A program made the translations under genes and the position numbers. Below the pieces are notes generated by a model. The model was not told the DNA's origin and did not search any database. It worked only from the letters and a program-made list of their open reading frames with translations. Shown here in pieces: positions 18,455-27,194 of a stretch of DNA of 56,953 nt. The DNA is taken from contig JAAYLH010000080.1 of NCBI GenBank assembly GCA_012521995.1, forward strand, positions 1 through 56,953. The letters are read 5' to 3'. Every line of letters starts with the position of its first letter. Position 1 is the first letter of the stretch. Source of the stretch: Bacteroidales bacterium. GTDB lineage: Bacteria; Bacteroidota; Bacteroidia; Bacteroidales; UBA7960.

Positions 18455-19132
18455 ATGCCGGGAATTTATATTTTATTCTTTGTCTTCATGGTGCTGAGCT
18501 ACCTGGTGTCGGCCCGTCTGCAGTCACGTTTCAAAAAATATTCGAAGGTGGGCCTTCGCTCAGGGCTTTCGGGCCGTGAGGTAGCCGAAAAGATGCTTCG
18601 CGAAAGCGGCGTAGAGGGCGTAAGGGTAATCTCCACCCCTGGACGACTGACCGACCACTACAACCCCCTCGACAAGACCGTAAACCTCAGCCCCGAGGTG
18701 TATAACGGGCGCAGTGTGGCCGCCGCCGCCGTGGCAGCCCACGAATGCGGGCACGCCGTACAACACGACAGGGCCTATGCCTTCCTGAAGATGCGCTCAA
18801 GCCTGGTGCCCATCATCAGCTTCAGTTCAAAATACATGCAGTGGGTGTTGCTGGCAGGAATCCTCCTGATCGAAACCTTCCCGGCCATTATGCTGGCAGG
18901 CATCATTATGTTTGCCCTCACCACCCTCTTCAGCTTTGTCACCCTGCCCGTCGAATTCGATGCCACCAGCCGTGCACTAGTCTGGCTCAGCGATTCGGGC
19001 ATGACAGTGGGTGAAGAACACACCCAGGCCAAGGACGCCCTCAAGTGGGCCGCCCTCACCTATGTGGTAGCAGCCCTGGCTTCCCTGGGGACCCTGCTCT
19101 ATTACATCATGATCTATTCCAGGAGAAACTGA
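18455..19132 (+). CDS. YugP-type neutral zinc metallopeptidase, membrane-bound
   Basis: Membrane-bound metallopeptidase family protein (225 aa). First transmembrane helix at residues 1-17, zinc motif HECGH (AAHECGHAVQHD, about residues 97-108), then two or three hydrophobic segments (about 125-170 and 200-220). The middle VISTPGRLTDHYNPLDKTVNLSPEVYNGRSVAA is characteristic of the family. The substrate is unknown. It is followed by a strong terminator, so it forms a single-gene unit. Confidence 0.9.
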   Translation: MPGIYILFFVFMVLSYLVSARLQSRFKKYSKVGLRSGLSGREVAEKMLRESGVEGVRVISTPGRLTDHYNPLDKTVNLSPEVYNGRSVAAAAVAAHECGHAVQHDRAYAFLKMRSSLVPIISFSSKYMQWVLLAGILLIETFPAIMLAGIIMFALTTLFSFVTLPVEFDATSRALVWLSDSGMTVGEEHTQAKDALKWAALTYVVAALASLGTLLYYIMIYSRRN

Positions 19133-19156
19133 TCCCAATTTTCTGGAAGACACAAG

Positions 19157-19191
19157 CCGCCCCGGGGGCAAGCCTTGGGCGGTTTTTTTTT
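19157..19191 (+). terminator. Intrinsic terminator after the zinc metallopeptidase
   Basis: CCGCCC at 19157-19162 pairs with GGGCGG at 19177-19182, followed by nine T. Confidence 0.85.
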
Positions 19192-19738
19192 ATCCTCATT
19201 ACTTATATGATTGATAATTAAGCCAAAATCAGTCCTGGGCCCTCCCACCAAGCTGCCAGGGTGGTGTGCAGTCATTACAGATCAGAGGCCGGCATGAACA
19301 TGGTACGAGCATGGTACGAGCATGGTGTCACCATTATATTTTATTTTACAATAAAGATTAATATTTTTCAAACAAAAATTAAATTTCTTAAGAATATTAA
19401 CAAAATTAGTTTAATTGTAAAATCTTATTCTTTTGTCAGCATATTTTATTCTTCTGATTATTTTTCTTATTCAACCACCAAATCTGGGAATAGGGCAGGT
19501 GGATCCATTTCACTTCAGGAACCTTCCGGAAAAAGAAAAAAAGGAATAGCCCTATGCCAATCATTGGCTGCCTGACCCTCCTGAAAGGAAAAATAAATTC
19601 GTTGGAAAAAATAATTTTTATAAATTGGCCCGTTTTTCGGTATGAATGCATAACCCTCCAGGCACCGGAAGGGGATTGGGTTCATTCCGGAAACTATCAT
19701 ACTTGATTTCAATGCAACCATAAAACAAAACTTTAAGT
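19192..19738. other. Gene-free stretch of about 550 bp
   Basis: AT-rich from about 19330 onward. It holds the short 11-bp tandem repeat at 19298-19326 and otherwise nothing I can support: reading frames here are short, low in coding character and start without context. It must contain the promoter of the hydrolase at 19739, but no clear TAnnTTTG was found. Confidence 0.5.
19298..19326. repeat. Tandem 11-bp repeat, about 2.6 copies
   Basis: The unit CATGGTACGAG occurs twice in perfect tandem and a third copy breaks off after CATGGT. It is preceded by a diverged CATGAA. It lies in a non-coding region downstream of a terminator. The 11-bp period equals that of the inverted repeat cluster at 41454-41512. 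Confidence 0.75.
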
Positions 19739-20995
19739 ATGCGCAGGGTTTTATTATCTCTTGTCTTAACTGCTTTTTTGTCAGGGCTTTTGGCCCAATC
19801 AGAGGGCCTTTTTCACACCCTGAGGGTTCACGTCGACCATTGGGACCCTTTGGCCGGGACCACCGAAATCCATTATGAATTCGGGGCTGCCTTTTCGCCT
19901 GGTAAGCCCACAATTTTTATCATTGCTGACGCCCAGCAATTCTATGTCCGCAAAGGAGCTGTGGCCAGGCTTCAGGCCACCCTGCTCGATTCAACATTCA
20001 ATGTAGTAGGCATCATCGGGCGGAACTATAATGATGAGCTCAGGGATTTGGTTACCGACCCTTCCGGGGAGGTCGACTGGGTGAAGGCCCATAAGATCTT
20101 TTCCTGGCCGCAATATGTTAACGACATTGAGGAAGTCAGGAAAAAGGTGGTTGGACCTGAGGGCACCATCTTTCTCTACGGACAATCGGGCGGGGGATTG
20201 CTGATCCATCAGTACCTGAGTCTTTACGGCCGTCATGTGGATAAGGCCTTTACAGGAGCTTCCGTCAACTATTCACTGGATGCCAGGCTTGGGATCCAGC
20301 ACGACAAGTTCTGGGAAGAAGTGGTCAGGGGAGAACACGGATTTGAAGGGAAAATGAAGACCCTACTGGAAAGCCCTTCTATTGACCGGGCCGACCTTGC
20401 GATGCTGTTTCAGCGCCAGCATTTCTTCGTAAACCCCGACAGCCTATGCCATGAAAGAAACCGCTTGCTTGAGGTGTTGCTGGAAGGCGACTCGGTCTCC
20501 ATTGAAAGTTACATGGAGGTATATCAAATAAACGCGATCCGGGAAATGAATGCCACTTCTTTCGGGATCCCCATCCGGGTGCGGGTTTTTGAGTTCGTTT
20601 TCCCCCTGCTGGAGGATTTCAGGATAAGGGAAGACGCCTTATTTCCAAACACAGAAAATATGTACTTTTCGACCCTGCCTATAATTGAGAAATACCGGGC
20701 AAATGAGATCCAGCCCCTTGAGATGTCCTTTGAGGATCTGCATGATATGAGCACCCGGGTATTTGTCCTGGCCGGCAGGTGGGACCACACCGCCGACTAC
20801 CGTTCACAGATCGCGCTGGCCTCATCCTATCCAAAGCATGTCCTGTTTTTGGCCAATGACAACCATACCTTCAACACCCTAAAACAAGACGGGAAATACC
20901 AGGGCCTGATCATTTCCTTCTTCAACTCTGCAAACCTCAGGGAGATGAAAGAGCTTTTGAAAGGGGATTTTTTGAAATACCGTTGGGTGGAATAA
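19739..20995 (+). CDS. Exported alpha/beta hydrolase of unknown substrate
   Basis: Signal peptide at residues 1-20 (ending LLAQ), then an alpha/beta-hydrolase fold. The nucleophile elbow is FLYGQSGGGLLI (Ser of GQSGG, about residue 150). A likely acid is in LAGRWDHTADYR and the late His in LANDNHTF, both in the expected order near the C-terminus. Length 418 aa. Probably periplasmic. Substrate cannot be told. It stands alone between an AT-rich gap and a convergent maf gene. Confidence 0.8.
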   Translation: MRRVLLSLVLTAFLSGLLAQSEGLFHTLRVHVDHWDPLAGTTEIHYEFGAAFSPGKPTIFIIADAQQFYVRKGAVARLQATLLDSTFNVVGIIGRNYNDELRDLVTDPSGEVDWVKAHKIFSWPQYVNDIEEVRKKVVGPEGTIFLYGQSGGGLLIHQYLSLYGRHVDKAFTGASVNYSLDARLGIQHDKFWEEVVRGEHGFEGKMKTLLESPSIDRADLAMLFQRQHFFVNPDSLCHERNRLLEVLLEGDSVSIESYMEVYQINAIREMNATSFGIPIRVRVFEFVFPLLEDFRIREDALFPNTENMYFSTLPIIEKYRANEIQPLEMSFEDLHDMSTRVFVLAGRWDHTADYRSQIALASSYPKHVLFLANDNHTFNTLKQDGKYQGLIISFFNSANLREMKELLKGDFLKYRWVE

Positions 20996-21066
20996 AGGAA
21001 GCCGGGAAGCAGAAAAAGTGGGAGACCGCAGGAAGGAAGAAATATCCCCTTAACTGGATGGTCAGC

Positions 21067-21663
21067 CTAAAGTTTGAGCAGGGTGAGGATTTCAGTATAA
21101 ACCCGCTCAACGGGCAGGCCCACCACATTGGGGTAGGAGCCTTCGATGTGGTGGATGCCCACATGTCCGATCCATTCCTGGATGCCATAGGCCCCGGCCT
21201 TGTCGAAGGGTTTGTAGTTCGTCACATAGTATTGGATCTCCTCTTCCGTGAGAAGCCGGAAGAACACGCGGGTAGTTTCATAGAACAGCCTTTCCTGCTT
21301 CTGATGGCGTAGACAGACCCCCGTGATCACCTCGTGGTCCTTGCCCGAGAGGCTGCGCAGCATTTCGACGGCGTGGGCATGATCGCCCGGCTTATTGATG
21401 ATCTGGCCAGCGTCTACCACGATGGTGTCGGCTGCGATCACCACCGTCTTAGGCGATTTAAGTTCTTCATCAAATGCGATTGCCTTTTCGCGGCTGAGCC
21501 GAAGGGCGACCTCGTGGGGAGGCAGGCCGGGCGGGAATGTTTCGGAGGTAGGCTTGACCATCACCCTGAACGGAATTCCGGTCTGGGCGAGCAATTCCCG
21601 GCGCCGGGGCGATTGCGAGGCAAGGATAATATCGAAGGATTTCAGATTCTCGAAAAATTGCAT
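21067..21663 (-). CDS. maf: Maf family nucleotide pyrophosphatase
   Basis: House-cleaning hydrolase of non-canonical or dTTP/UTP nucleotides. N-terminal ILASQSPRRRELLAQTGIPF is the Maf signature; VVIAADTIVVDAGQIINKPGD contains the catalytic Asp region; GAYGIQEWIGHVGIHHIEGSYPNVVGLPV closes the domain. Length (198 aa) is standard. The start ATG shares a base with the stop of the upstream UbiA gene, so translation is coupled. Confidence 0.95.
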   Translation of the reverse strand: MQFFENLKSFDIILASQSPRRRELLAQTGIPFRVMVKPTSETFPPGLPPHEVALRLSREKAIAFDEELKSPKTVVIAADTIVVDAGQIINKPGDHAHAVEMLRSLSGKDHEVITGVCLRHQKQERLFYETTRVFFRLLTEEEIQYYVTNYKPFDKAGAYGIQEWIGHVGIHHIEGSYPNVVGLPVERVYTEILTLLKL

Positions 21664-22607
21664 CAGATCCCGATAAAGAAATATTGAACAATCATTGACA
21701 AAACCCCCGCCAGCATGATCAGTTTAAGGAATCGCTGGATGATCCTGAAATCTTGCACACCCAGGGCTTTGCTTGCGTGATAGAACACCACCATGAAGGG
21801 GATGGTTATCATGACCAGGAAATAGGACATGATTGTAAATCGTCCCTGGAGGGCCATATAAACCATATAAGCCACGATCGTAAGGATTGTAAGGCCCATG
21901 ATTACCAGGACCACCTTGCGGGTTGTTTCGAGGCCCTTTACCACAGCCAGTGAACGGCAGCCTGTCTTCTTATCGCCAGCATGGTCTTCCAGATCCTTGA
22001 TAATTTCGCGGCATAAGGAGGTCATAAAGGCGAAGAAGGAATAGAAACGGGCAAAGAAGTTGACCTCCATCATCTCAGGGCTGACGGCATACTGAAGGCT
22101 TGCCGCGCGGTATTCGACCAGCCACACCAGAAGGATGACCATAGCCGAAAGCAGGGCGATGGTGATGTTTCCCGTAAGGAAGCTGCGCTTGAATCGCACG
22201 CTGTAGAGCCAAAGAGCCATGGCCACCGCCAGGAAGATTAAAGCCAGGGGCCAGTACTGGATCTTCCAGGAGAGGTAAATCCCCAGCATAACGCCCAGGA
22301 AGTTGAGTACCGAGTGGATCAGGATGGTGGCGCGGCGCGTGATCAGACGGCCCACGATCACTTTGTCGGGCTTATTGATACGGTCGATCCTCAGGTCAAA
22401 ATAATCATTGATGGCATAACCCGCGGCGCTGACCAGCATGGTGGCCAGCACCAGGAGGAGGAAGTCGGTCTGTGAAAGAGGCAGCGAATATCCTGTATTG
22501 CGAAACACAGGCAGGATAATGCAATACCTGAACAACACCTGGGTTAGGGCTACCATAACCAGGTTGTACCACCGCACCAGGGATAGAAAAGCGCCAAGTT
22601 TCCGCAT
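21663..22607 (-). CDS. UbiA-type prenyltransferase (GGGP synthase-like)
   Basis: Polytopic membrane prenyltransferase (314 aa). The two Asp-rich motifs are visible: NDYFDLRIDRINKP (first, about residues 67-80) and DLEDHAGDKKTG (second, about 205-216), which bind the Mg-pyrophosphate. About eight or nine hydrophobic segments. Bacteroidota members of this subgroup are usually named geranylgeranylglycerol-phosphate geranylgeranyltransferase, but a quinone-pathway aromatic acceptor cannot be excluded from sequence alone. It is in a compact minus-strand set with the KdsC-like gene and maf. Confidence 0.82.
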   Translation of the reverse strand: MRKLGAFLSLVRWYNLVMVALTQVLFRYCIILPVFRNTGYSLPLSQTDFLLLVLATMLVSAAGYAINDYFDLRIDRINKPDKVIVGRLITRRATILIHSVLNFLGVMLGIYLSWKIQYWPLALIFLAVAMALWLYSVRFKRSFLTGNITIALLSAMVILLVWLVEYRAASLQYAVSPEMMEVNFFARFYSFFAFMTSLCREIIKDLEDHAGDKKTGCRSLAVVKGLETTRKVVLVIMGLTILTIVAYMVYMALQGRFTIMSYFLVMITIPFMVVFYHASKALGVQDFRIIQRFLKLIMLAGVLSMIVQYFFIGI

Positions 22608-22625
22608 ACTTTTAAAAGCAGTTTT

Positions 22626-23147
22626 TTACCAGTGGAACCCGTCATCGTTAAACCAGGTGCCGTGCACCTTCATCACCTGCTCGATGACATCGCGCACGCA
22701 ACCCTCACCGCCTTTAAAGGCGGAAATGTATTTGGAGATGTTCTTGATCTCCTGGGCCGCATCGGCGGGGCAGGCAGGCACCCCCACGAGGCTCATCACC
22801 TCATAATCGGGAATATCATCGCCCATATAGAGAATGTGGGCAGGATCCACATTTTTCTCATTCATAAATCTGTTGAACACCTCCAGTTTATTGCTAACGC
22901 CCAGGTAGATGTCCTCCACGCCAAGCAGGGCAAATCGGGCCCTGACGGCCTTGCAGTTGCCGCCCGATATGATCATGATCTTATATCCTTTGCGAATGGC
23001 AAGCTGAAGGGCATAGCCATCCTTGACGTGCATGCTGCGCAGCATTTCATTGTCGAGGGTCAGCAGGACCGTGCCACTGGTCATGACACCATCCACATCA
23101 AACACAAAGGTTTTTACAGATGAAAGCAGTTGTTTGTAATTGGTCAT
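22626..23147 (-). CDS. KdsC-like HAD-IIIA phosphatase
   Basis: Cytoplasmic HAD hydrolase resembling 3-deoxy-D-manno-octulosonate 8-phosphate phosphatase. Motif I is FDVDGVMTSG with Asp nucleophile; motif II IMIISGG; motif III region MGDDIPDYEVMSLVG. The start at the ATG 23147 (MTNYKQLL) gives a 173-aa protein, the usual size; a longer frame up to 23246 adds a non-conserved leader and is rejected. Role in lipopolysaccharide inner core is a reasonable inference, given lpxB nearby. No kdsA or kdsB is in view. Confidence 0.88.
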   Translation of the reverse strand: MTNYKQLLSSVKTFVFDVDGVMTSGTVLLTLDNEMLRSMHVKDGYALQLAIRKGYKIMIISGGNCKAVRARFALLGVEDIYLGVSNKLEVFNRFMNEKNVDPAHILYMGDDIPDYEVMSLVGVPACPADAAQEIKNISKYISAFKGGEGCVRDVIEQVMKVHGTWFNDDGFHW

Positions 23148-23263
23148 AGTGCTCGTGTTTTTAAGGTCTACAGGCAAAAACTCATCCGGCAATAAAGTTA
23201 AGACAATTTCCCGGTTTTTGATCATGACAGCCCCGGGATGATTCATTCAGGGCCTGTTGGGGG

Positions 23264-25654
23264 CTATTCGGGTTTTTCCCTGTGCTTCCACCGGTGGCGG
23301 AAGGCAATGACAAATCCGACCAGCATCACAATGATGCTAAACCACAGCAAGTTGATAAAGGGGAAGATGACGGTTTTAATGATGACAAAGTCGGGCCGCA
23401 CTTCGAATACTTCAAGGATGATGTTCATAGGTTTTTCACTCACTTCCCTGAAGCGGAACTTCAGGCCAAGATCTAAAATTTCAGCGTCCTGATAAAGGAT
23501 GGCCCCATTGCGGACCACAAACACAGGCTTCACCTCATAGTTTCGCCCGAAATGGGTCACCAGCTCCAGGCTGGCTGTGATGCTGAGGTTGTTGGGGTCC
23601 AGAACTCCATCCGGGGCTTCCACGCCTTTGAGCACGAGTTTATGGTTTTGCACAGGCAGGGTGTCGTTGATGGCAATCTCGGCCTCCTGCAGCAATTGTT
23701 CGTCTGCAGGGGGTGTACCTTCAACAGGAAGCTCGGCAAAGGTCACATAGGTAAAGATATCGCGCGTCAGGCTGTAATGCGAAAAGGGCTCATACACATT
23801 GCCCATGCGGTCGTTGAGCAAGACAGAGGGGAAGGAGCTAAATGACTTATAAAATTCCCCGTCACGGTTCTTTTTCAGGAAATCAATTTGGTAGACGATG
23901 CGCTCTTCCTCCCGGGTCTTATTCACGTAAGTGACATAAAACTCGCCCATAGGCAATACCTCGTCGCGCACCAGCAGCAGGTTTTCGCTTGACGGGAAGC
24001 TTGCCCCCAGTTCGTAGCCGGAAGTGTTTTGCGAGATGGCCTCCTTTTTCGAGAAGGTAAGCATGATGGCCAGCAGGAAAAGAGCAATCCCGAGGTGGCT
24101 GACGATGGCCCCGTTGGTGGCATACTGACGATAGAACCGAAGCACCAGGTCGAGGGAGGAAAAGAGGGCAAACAAGGCCGCAAAGACATAAAGCAGGAAG
24201 CCGGGCATGGTTATCTTATAGAACACCAGGATAAGGATGGTTCCAATGAGTGCCAGCGCAAGGCTGAGGATTACCGAGCGCAGGAACTTCTTCATGTCAT
24301 TATTGCCCCATTTGATGAAATGCGTTGCCCCGATAAGCAGGGCCAGCACAATGGCGAAGGGCAACTGCCAGGCGTTGTAATGGGCCACCACATCGGATGG
24401 GGGCGCCAGATTGGTGCCGGCCACCCGGTTCAGCACGGGTATAGAAGTTGTAAAAATAATCTGGAAGGCAGAAAGCACCAGTACCAGGGCACCAATAAAC
24501 AGCCAGAACTCGCGGGTAAAGGGCTCTTCACTTTCCCTTGCGGGGAATGCACGTAAATTTCTGAAAATCAATACTAAAGAGAGGATCAAGAAACTAAAGA
24601 TATACACCACCAATTGCCTGCCCATACCATCATTGCCGAAGGAATGGACAGAGGTGTCGGAGAGCACGCCACTACGGGTCAGGAAAGTGGAGTAGATCAC
24701 CAGGATAAAAGCCAGGATTGTAAACAGGAAAGTCGGGAAGAGGTTGTTTTTTCTTTTGTTTGAGATCAGCATTGTATGGAGGGCGGCTACCAACACAAGC
24801 CATGGCACCAGGGAAGCATTTTCGACGGGATCCCAGGCCCAGAAACCTCCAAAGGTAAGCGATTCGTAGGCCCAAACGCCACCCAGAAGCAGGCCTGCCC
24901 CAAGGAAGAGCACCCCAAGCAGGGTCCAGGGCAGGGCAGGACGGATCCATTGGTGGTATTGTTTTCTCCAGAGACCAGCCAGCGCATAGCTAAAAGGTAC
25001 GAGTATAGCCGCAAATCCAATGAACAGGATTGGGGGGTGCGACAGCATCCAGAAGTTCCGCAGCAAGGGATTGAGTCCATTGCCGTCCAAAATCATTGAG
25101 ACATAATTCGGGTTTTGGAAAAGCGGTTCAGAGGCATATTCTGGCAGGTGGCGCAAAAGGACAAAGGGACTCATCCCGATCTGCAGACTCCCCAGTTTCC
25201 AGCCCAGCATCATGGATACCATAAATCCCTGTGAAAGGGCGAAAAAGGTCATCACCGGGCTTTCCCAGGTTTTGGCATAGCGAATCAAAAGGTTTCCAAA
25301 CACTGCCTGGCAAAGGGTCCAGAACAGGAAGCTACCCTCCTGCCCTGCCCAAAAGGCAGAGATCATATAGCCCAAGCCAAGGTTGTTTTCGACATGGGCC
25401 CAAACGTAACGGTACTCATAAAAGCGATTCAACAGGATGTAGAACAGGAAGAAAGATGCCATGAGCACCAACAGGCTGTGGGTCCTGAATGCGATCCTGC
25501 CCCAATGTCGCCACTGGCGGCTGTCGTTACTTTTCGAAGTGGAAGCCTGGAGGTATGCGAAGGCGGCAATTAGTGCCGAGACAAAGGCCAGCACCAGGGC
25601 GAAACGGCCCGCATTGCCTGGAAAAAGGTGTTCACCCAGGTATTGTATTTCCAT
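23264..25654 (-). CDS. ccmF: CcmF/CcsA-type cytochrome c haem lyase
   Basis: Large polytopic membrane protein (796 aa) for covalent haem attachment to c-type cytochromes in the Ccm (system I) manner. The WWD haem-binding domain reads GVWAYESLTFGGFWAWDPVENASLVPWLV (about residues 262-290). Other CcmF signatures are MLSHPPILFIGFAAILVPFSYAL and FLTRSGVLSDTSVHSFGNDG. About 14 hydrophobic segments precede a C-terminal periplasmic region (about 560-770) and a last helix. Typical length is 650-820 aa. Other ccm genes are not in this window. Confidence 0.92.
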   Translation of the reverse strand: MEIQYLGEHLFPGNAGRFALVLAFVSALIAAFAYLQASTSKSNDSRQWRHWGRIAFRTHSLLVLMASFFLFYILLNRFYEYRYVWAHVENNLGLGYMISAFWAGQEGSFLFWTLCQAVFGNLLIRYAKTWESPVMTFFALSQGFMVSMMLGWKLGSLQIGMSPFVLLRHLPEYASEPLFQNPNYVSMILDGNGLNPLLRNFWMLSHPPILFIGFAAILVPFSYALAGLWRKQYHQWIRPALPWTLLGVLFLGAGLLLGGVWAYESLTFGGFWAWDPVENASLVPWLVLVAALHTMLISNKRKNNLFPTFLFTILAFILVIYSTFLTRSGVLSDTSVHSFGNDGMGRQLVVYIFSFLILSLVLIFRNLRAFPARESEEPFTREFWLFIGALVLVLSAFQIIFTTSIPVLNRVAGTNLAPPSDVVAHYNAWQLPFAIVLALLIGATHFIKWGNNDMKKFLRSVILSLALALIGTILILVFYKITMPGFLLYVFAALFALFSSLDLVLRFYRQYATNGAIVSHLGIALFLLAIMLTFSKKEAISQNTSGYELGASFPSSENLLLVRDEVLPMGEFYVTYVNKTREEERIVYQIDFLKKNRDGEFYKSFSSFPSVLLNDRMGNVYEPFSHYSLTRDIFTYVTFAELPVEGTPPADEQLLQEAEIAINDTLPVQNHKLVLKGVEAPDGVLDPNNLSITASLELVTHFGRNYEVKPVFVVRNGAILYQDAEILDLGLKFRFREVSEKPMNIILEVFEVRPDFVIIKTVIFPFINLLWFSIIVMLVGFVIAFRHRWKHREKPE

Positions 25655-25768
25655 AGTGGTTGCTAATTATGTTGGGGACAAAAATACCCAAATATTCCAA
25701 AAACGAGCCAGGCATAATCAAAAAGGGTGGTTAAGCCTGCCAGGGTTCATAAAAAAGCATCAAAATAA

Positions 25769-27175
25769 TTACCAGGAGAACATTGGAGCAACCTGCTCTT
25801 TACGCGGTCTGTAGCTAAACACCCAGTTGAGGCCTGCGTGCAGGGTTGTGGCCTGGAGGGTGTGGGGCTGGATAGCCCCAAAGAAATTGTTGCTGACCAG
25901 GTAAAGTTGCAGGGGGCCCAGGTTCAGGTTGAAGCCCACGCCCAAATTGGTATAATTCCAGTGAATCACGGAATAGGACAAAGCCAGGCTGAAAGCATGG
26001 ATGGGTTTTACGTTGTAGGATAAGGTAAAAGAAGGATACCACTGCCCCTTATAGATCTCGGTGCGGTTGAGCAAAGCCAGCTTATGGCGCGGGCTCAGGT
26101 CGTAGGCAACAGAAGCATAGAGCTTGGCGGGCAAAACCTGGCGGAAGCTCCTGTTGCTCTCGGAGATATCAAACACGCTTTTCAGGGAATCGAGCAGGTT
26201 GTCGAAGGCGTCGCCTTCTTCCTCATCGCCGGAGAAGAATTCCTCGAGTTCAATGCCTTCAAATTCAAATTCGCCCTGCATTTCAAAGTTCTCGACGCCC
26301 TGCTTCCAGTGGATGGTCCCAAGGTCGTTGGCGCTGAATGCCAAGGTAAGGTTGTCAGTGGCCTTGAAGGAAAGGCCGAAATCAATGCCGCCTCCAAGGT
26401 TTCCCGTATTGGTCATATAATCGTAGATGTCGGGATCAAATTCAAAGTCTTCGTCAAGCGAGTCCAACGGGCTAAATGGCAGGGGAGAGGATATGTTAAC
26501 GAGCAATTTGGCATCGAGCAGCAGATCGTAGGTATCGGGAGCGGTTTTAAGGCTGAGATCGCTGCGCTCGAACCATACACTCGACAAGCCGTGTAAAGCC
26601 TTGAGCCGAATGCCTGCATAAAAGCGGTCGGTGATTTCACGCGAAAAACTCATGGCATACTCGCGGTAATGCGCATAGTCAAAACCAAGACCATCAAAAT
26701 TGCCCGGGCGGTTTTCCTGCATAAACTGGTCGTTGCCTTTAAACAGCAGTAACAAAAAATCGTGGGGATAGCCAAAACGAGCGCCTGCATGGTCAGTAAG
26801 GGAGAAGGTCAGATAGTTGCGCTTGGCGCGAAAGCCAAAGGAAAGGACCTCGAGGCTGGCATCCCCATCCATATACTCATGCTTTCCCAGTTTGCTTAGC
26901 AAATGGTCTTCATCCCAGTAGAATTCATCGTTTCCGTCCTTTCGTAATATGTCGCGCAGGGCAAAGCCGCTGTTGCCAACCCCTGCATAAATAGATGACA
27001 GCCCGGGCATGCCAATGAAGATGCTGGCTTGCGGCATCAGGGCTGGATTGCTGTAGGTCGACTGGGGAATTCCCTGGAGCCAGTACAGGGTATTGTAATA
27101 CTGACCATAGCTTTTGCCCTGGGCCAGAAAGATCAGTATTAAAGGCAGGGCCAATGTAAACAGATATCTTTTCAT
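25769..27175 (-). CDS. DUF5723 family outer-membrane beta-barrel-like protein
   Basis: Signal peptide about residues 1-24 (ending KSYGQ), then QYYNTLYWLQGIPQSTYSNPALMP, which is the DUF5723 N-terminal signature. The remaining sequence alternates hydrophobic and polar residues in short strands (for example LSFGFRAKRNYLTFSLTDHAG) and contains an acidic loop. This pattern is typical of a Bacteroidota outer-membrane beta-barrel. Function is unknown. The start at 27175 leaves 20 bp after the upstream lipoprotein gene, while the longer frame has no signal peptide, so 27175 is preferred. Likely last gene of the surface operon. Confidence 0.82.
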   Translation of the reverse strand: MKRYLFTLALPLILIFLAQGKSYGQYYNTLYWLQGIPQSTYSNPALMPQASIFIGMPGLSSIYAGVGNSGFALRDILRKDGNDEFYWDEDHLLSKLGKHEYMDGDASLEVLSFGFRAKRNYLTFSLTDHAGARFGYPHDFLLLLFKGNDQFMQENRPGNFDGLGFDYAHYREYAMSFSREITDRFYAGIRLKALHGLSSVWFERSDLSLKTAPDTYDLLLDAKLLVNISSPLPFSPLDSLDEDFEFDPDIYDYMTNTGNLGGGIDFGLSFKATDNLTLAFSANDLGTIHWKQGVENFEMQGEFEFEGIELEEFFSGDEEEGDAFDNLLDSLKSVFDISESNRSFRQVLPAKLYASVAYDLSPRHKLALLNRTEIYKGQWYPSFTLSYNVKPIHAFSLALSYSVIHWNYTNLGVGFNLNLGPLQLYLVSNNFFGAIQPHTLQATTLHAGLNWVFSYRPRKEQVAPMFSW

Positions 27176-27194
27176 GGGTCTTTCTCCTGTTGGA

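Noticed and set aside
19261-19575. 104-codon plus-strand frame containing the 11-bp repeats
   Set aside because: It reads through tandem repeats and AT-rich spacer, with no conserved motif and no plausible start context.
19515-19913. 132-codon minus-strand frame over the intergenic region and start of the hydrolase gene
   Set aside because: It overlaps the signal peptide region of a well-supported gene, has no recognisable domain, and has low-complexity composition.
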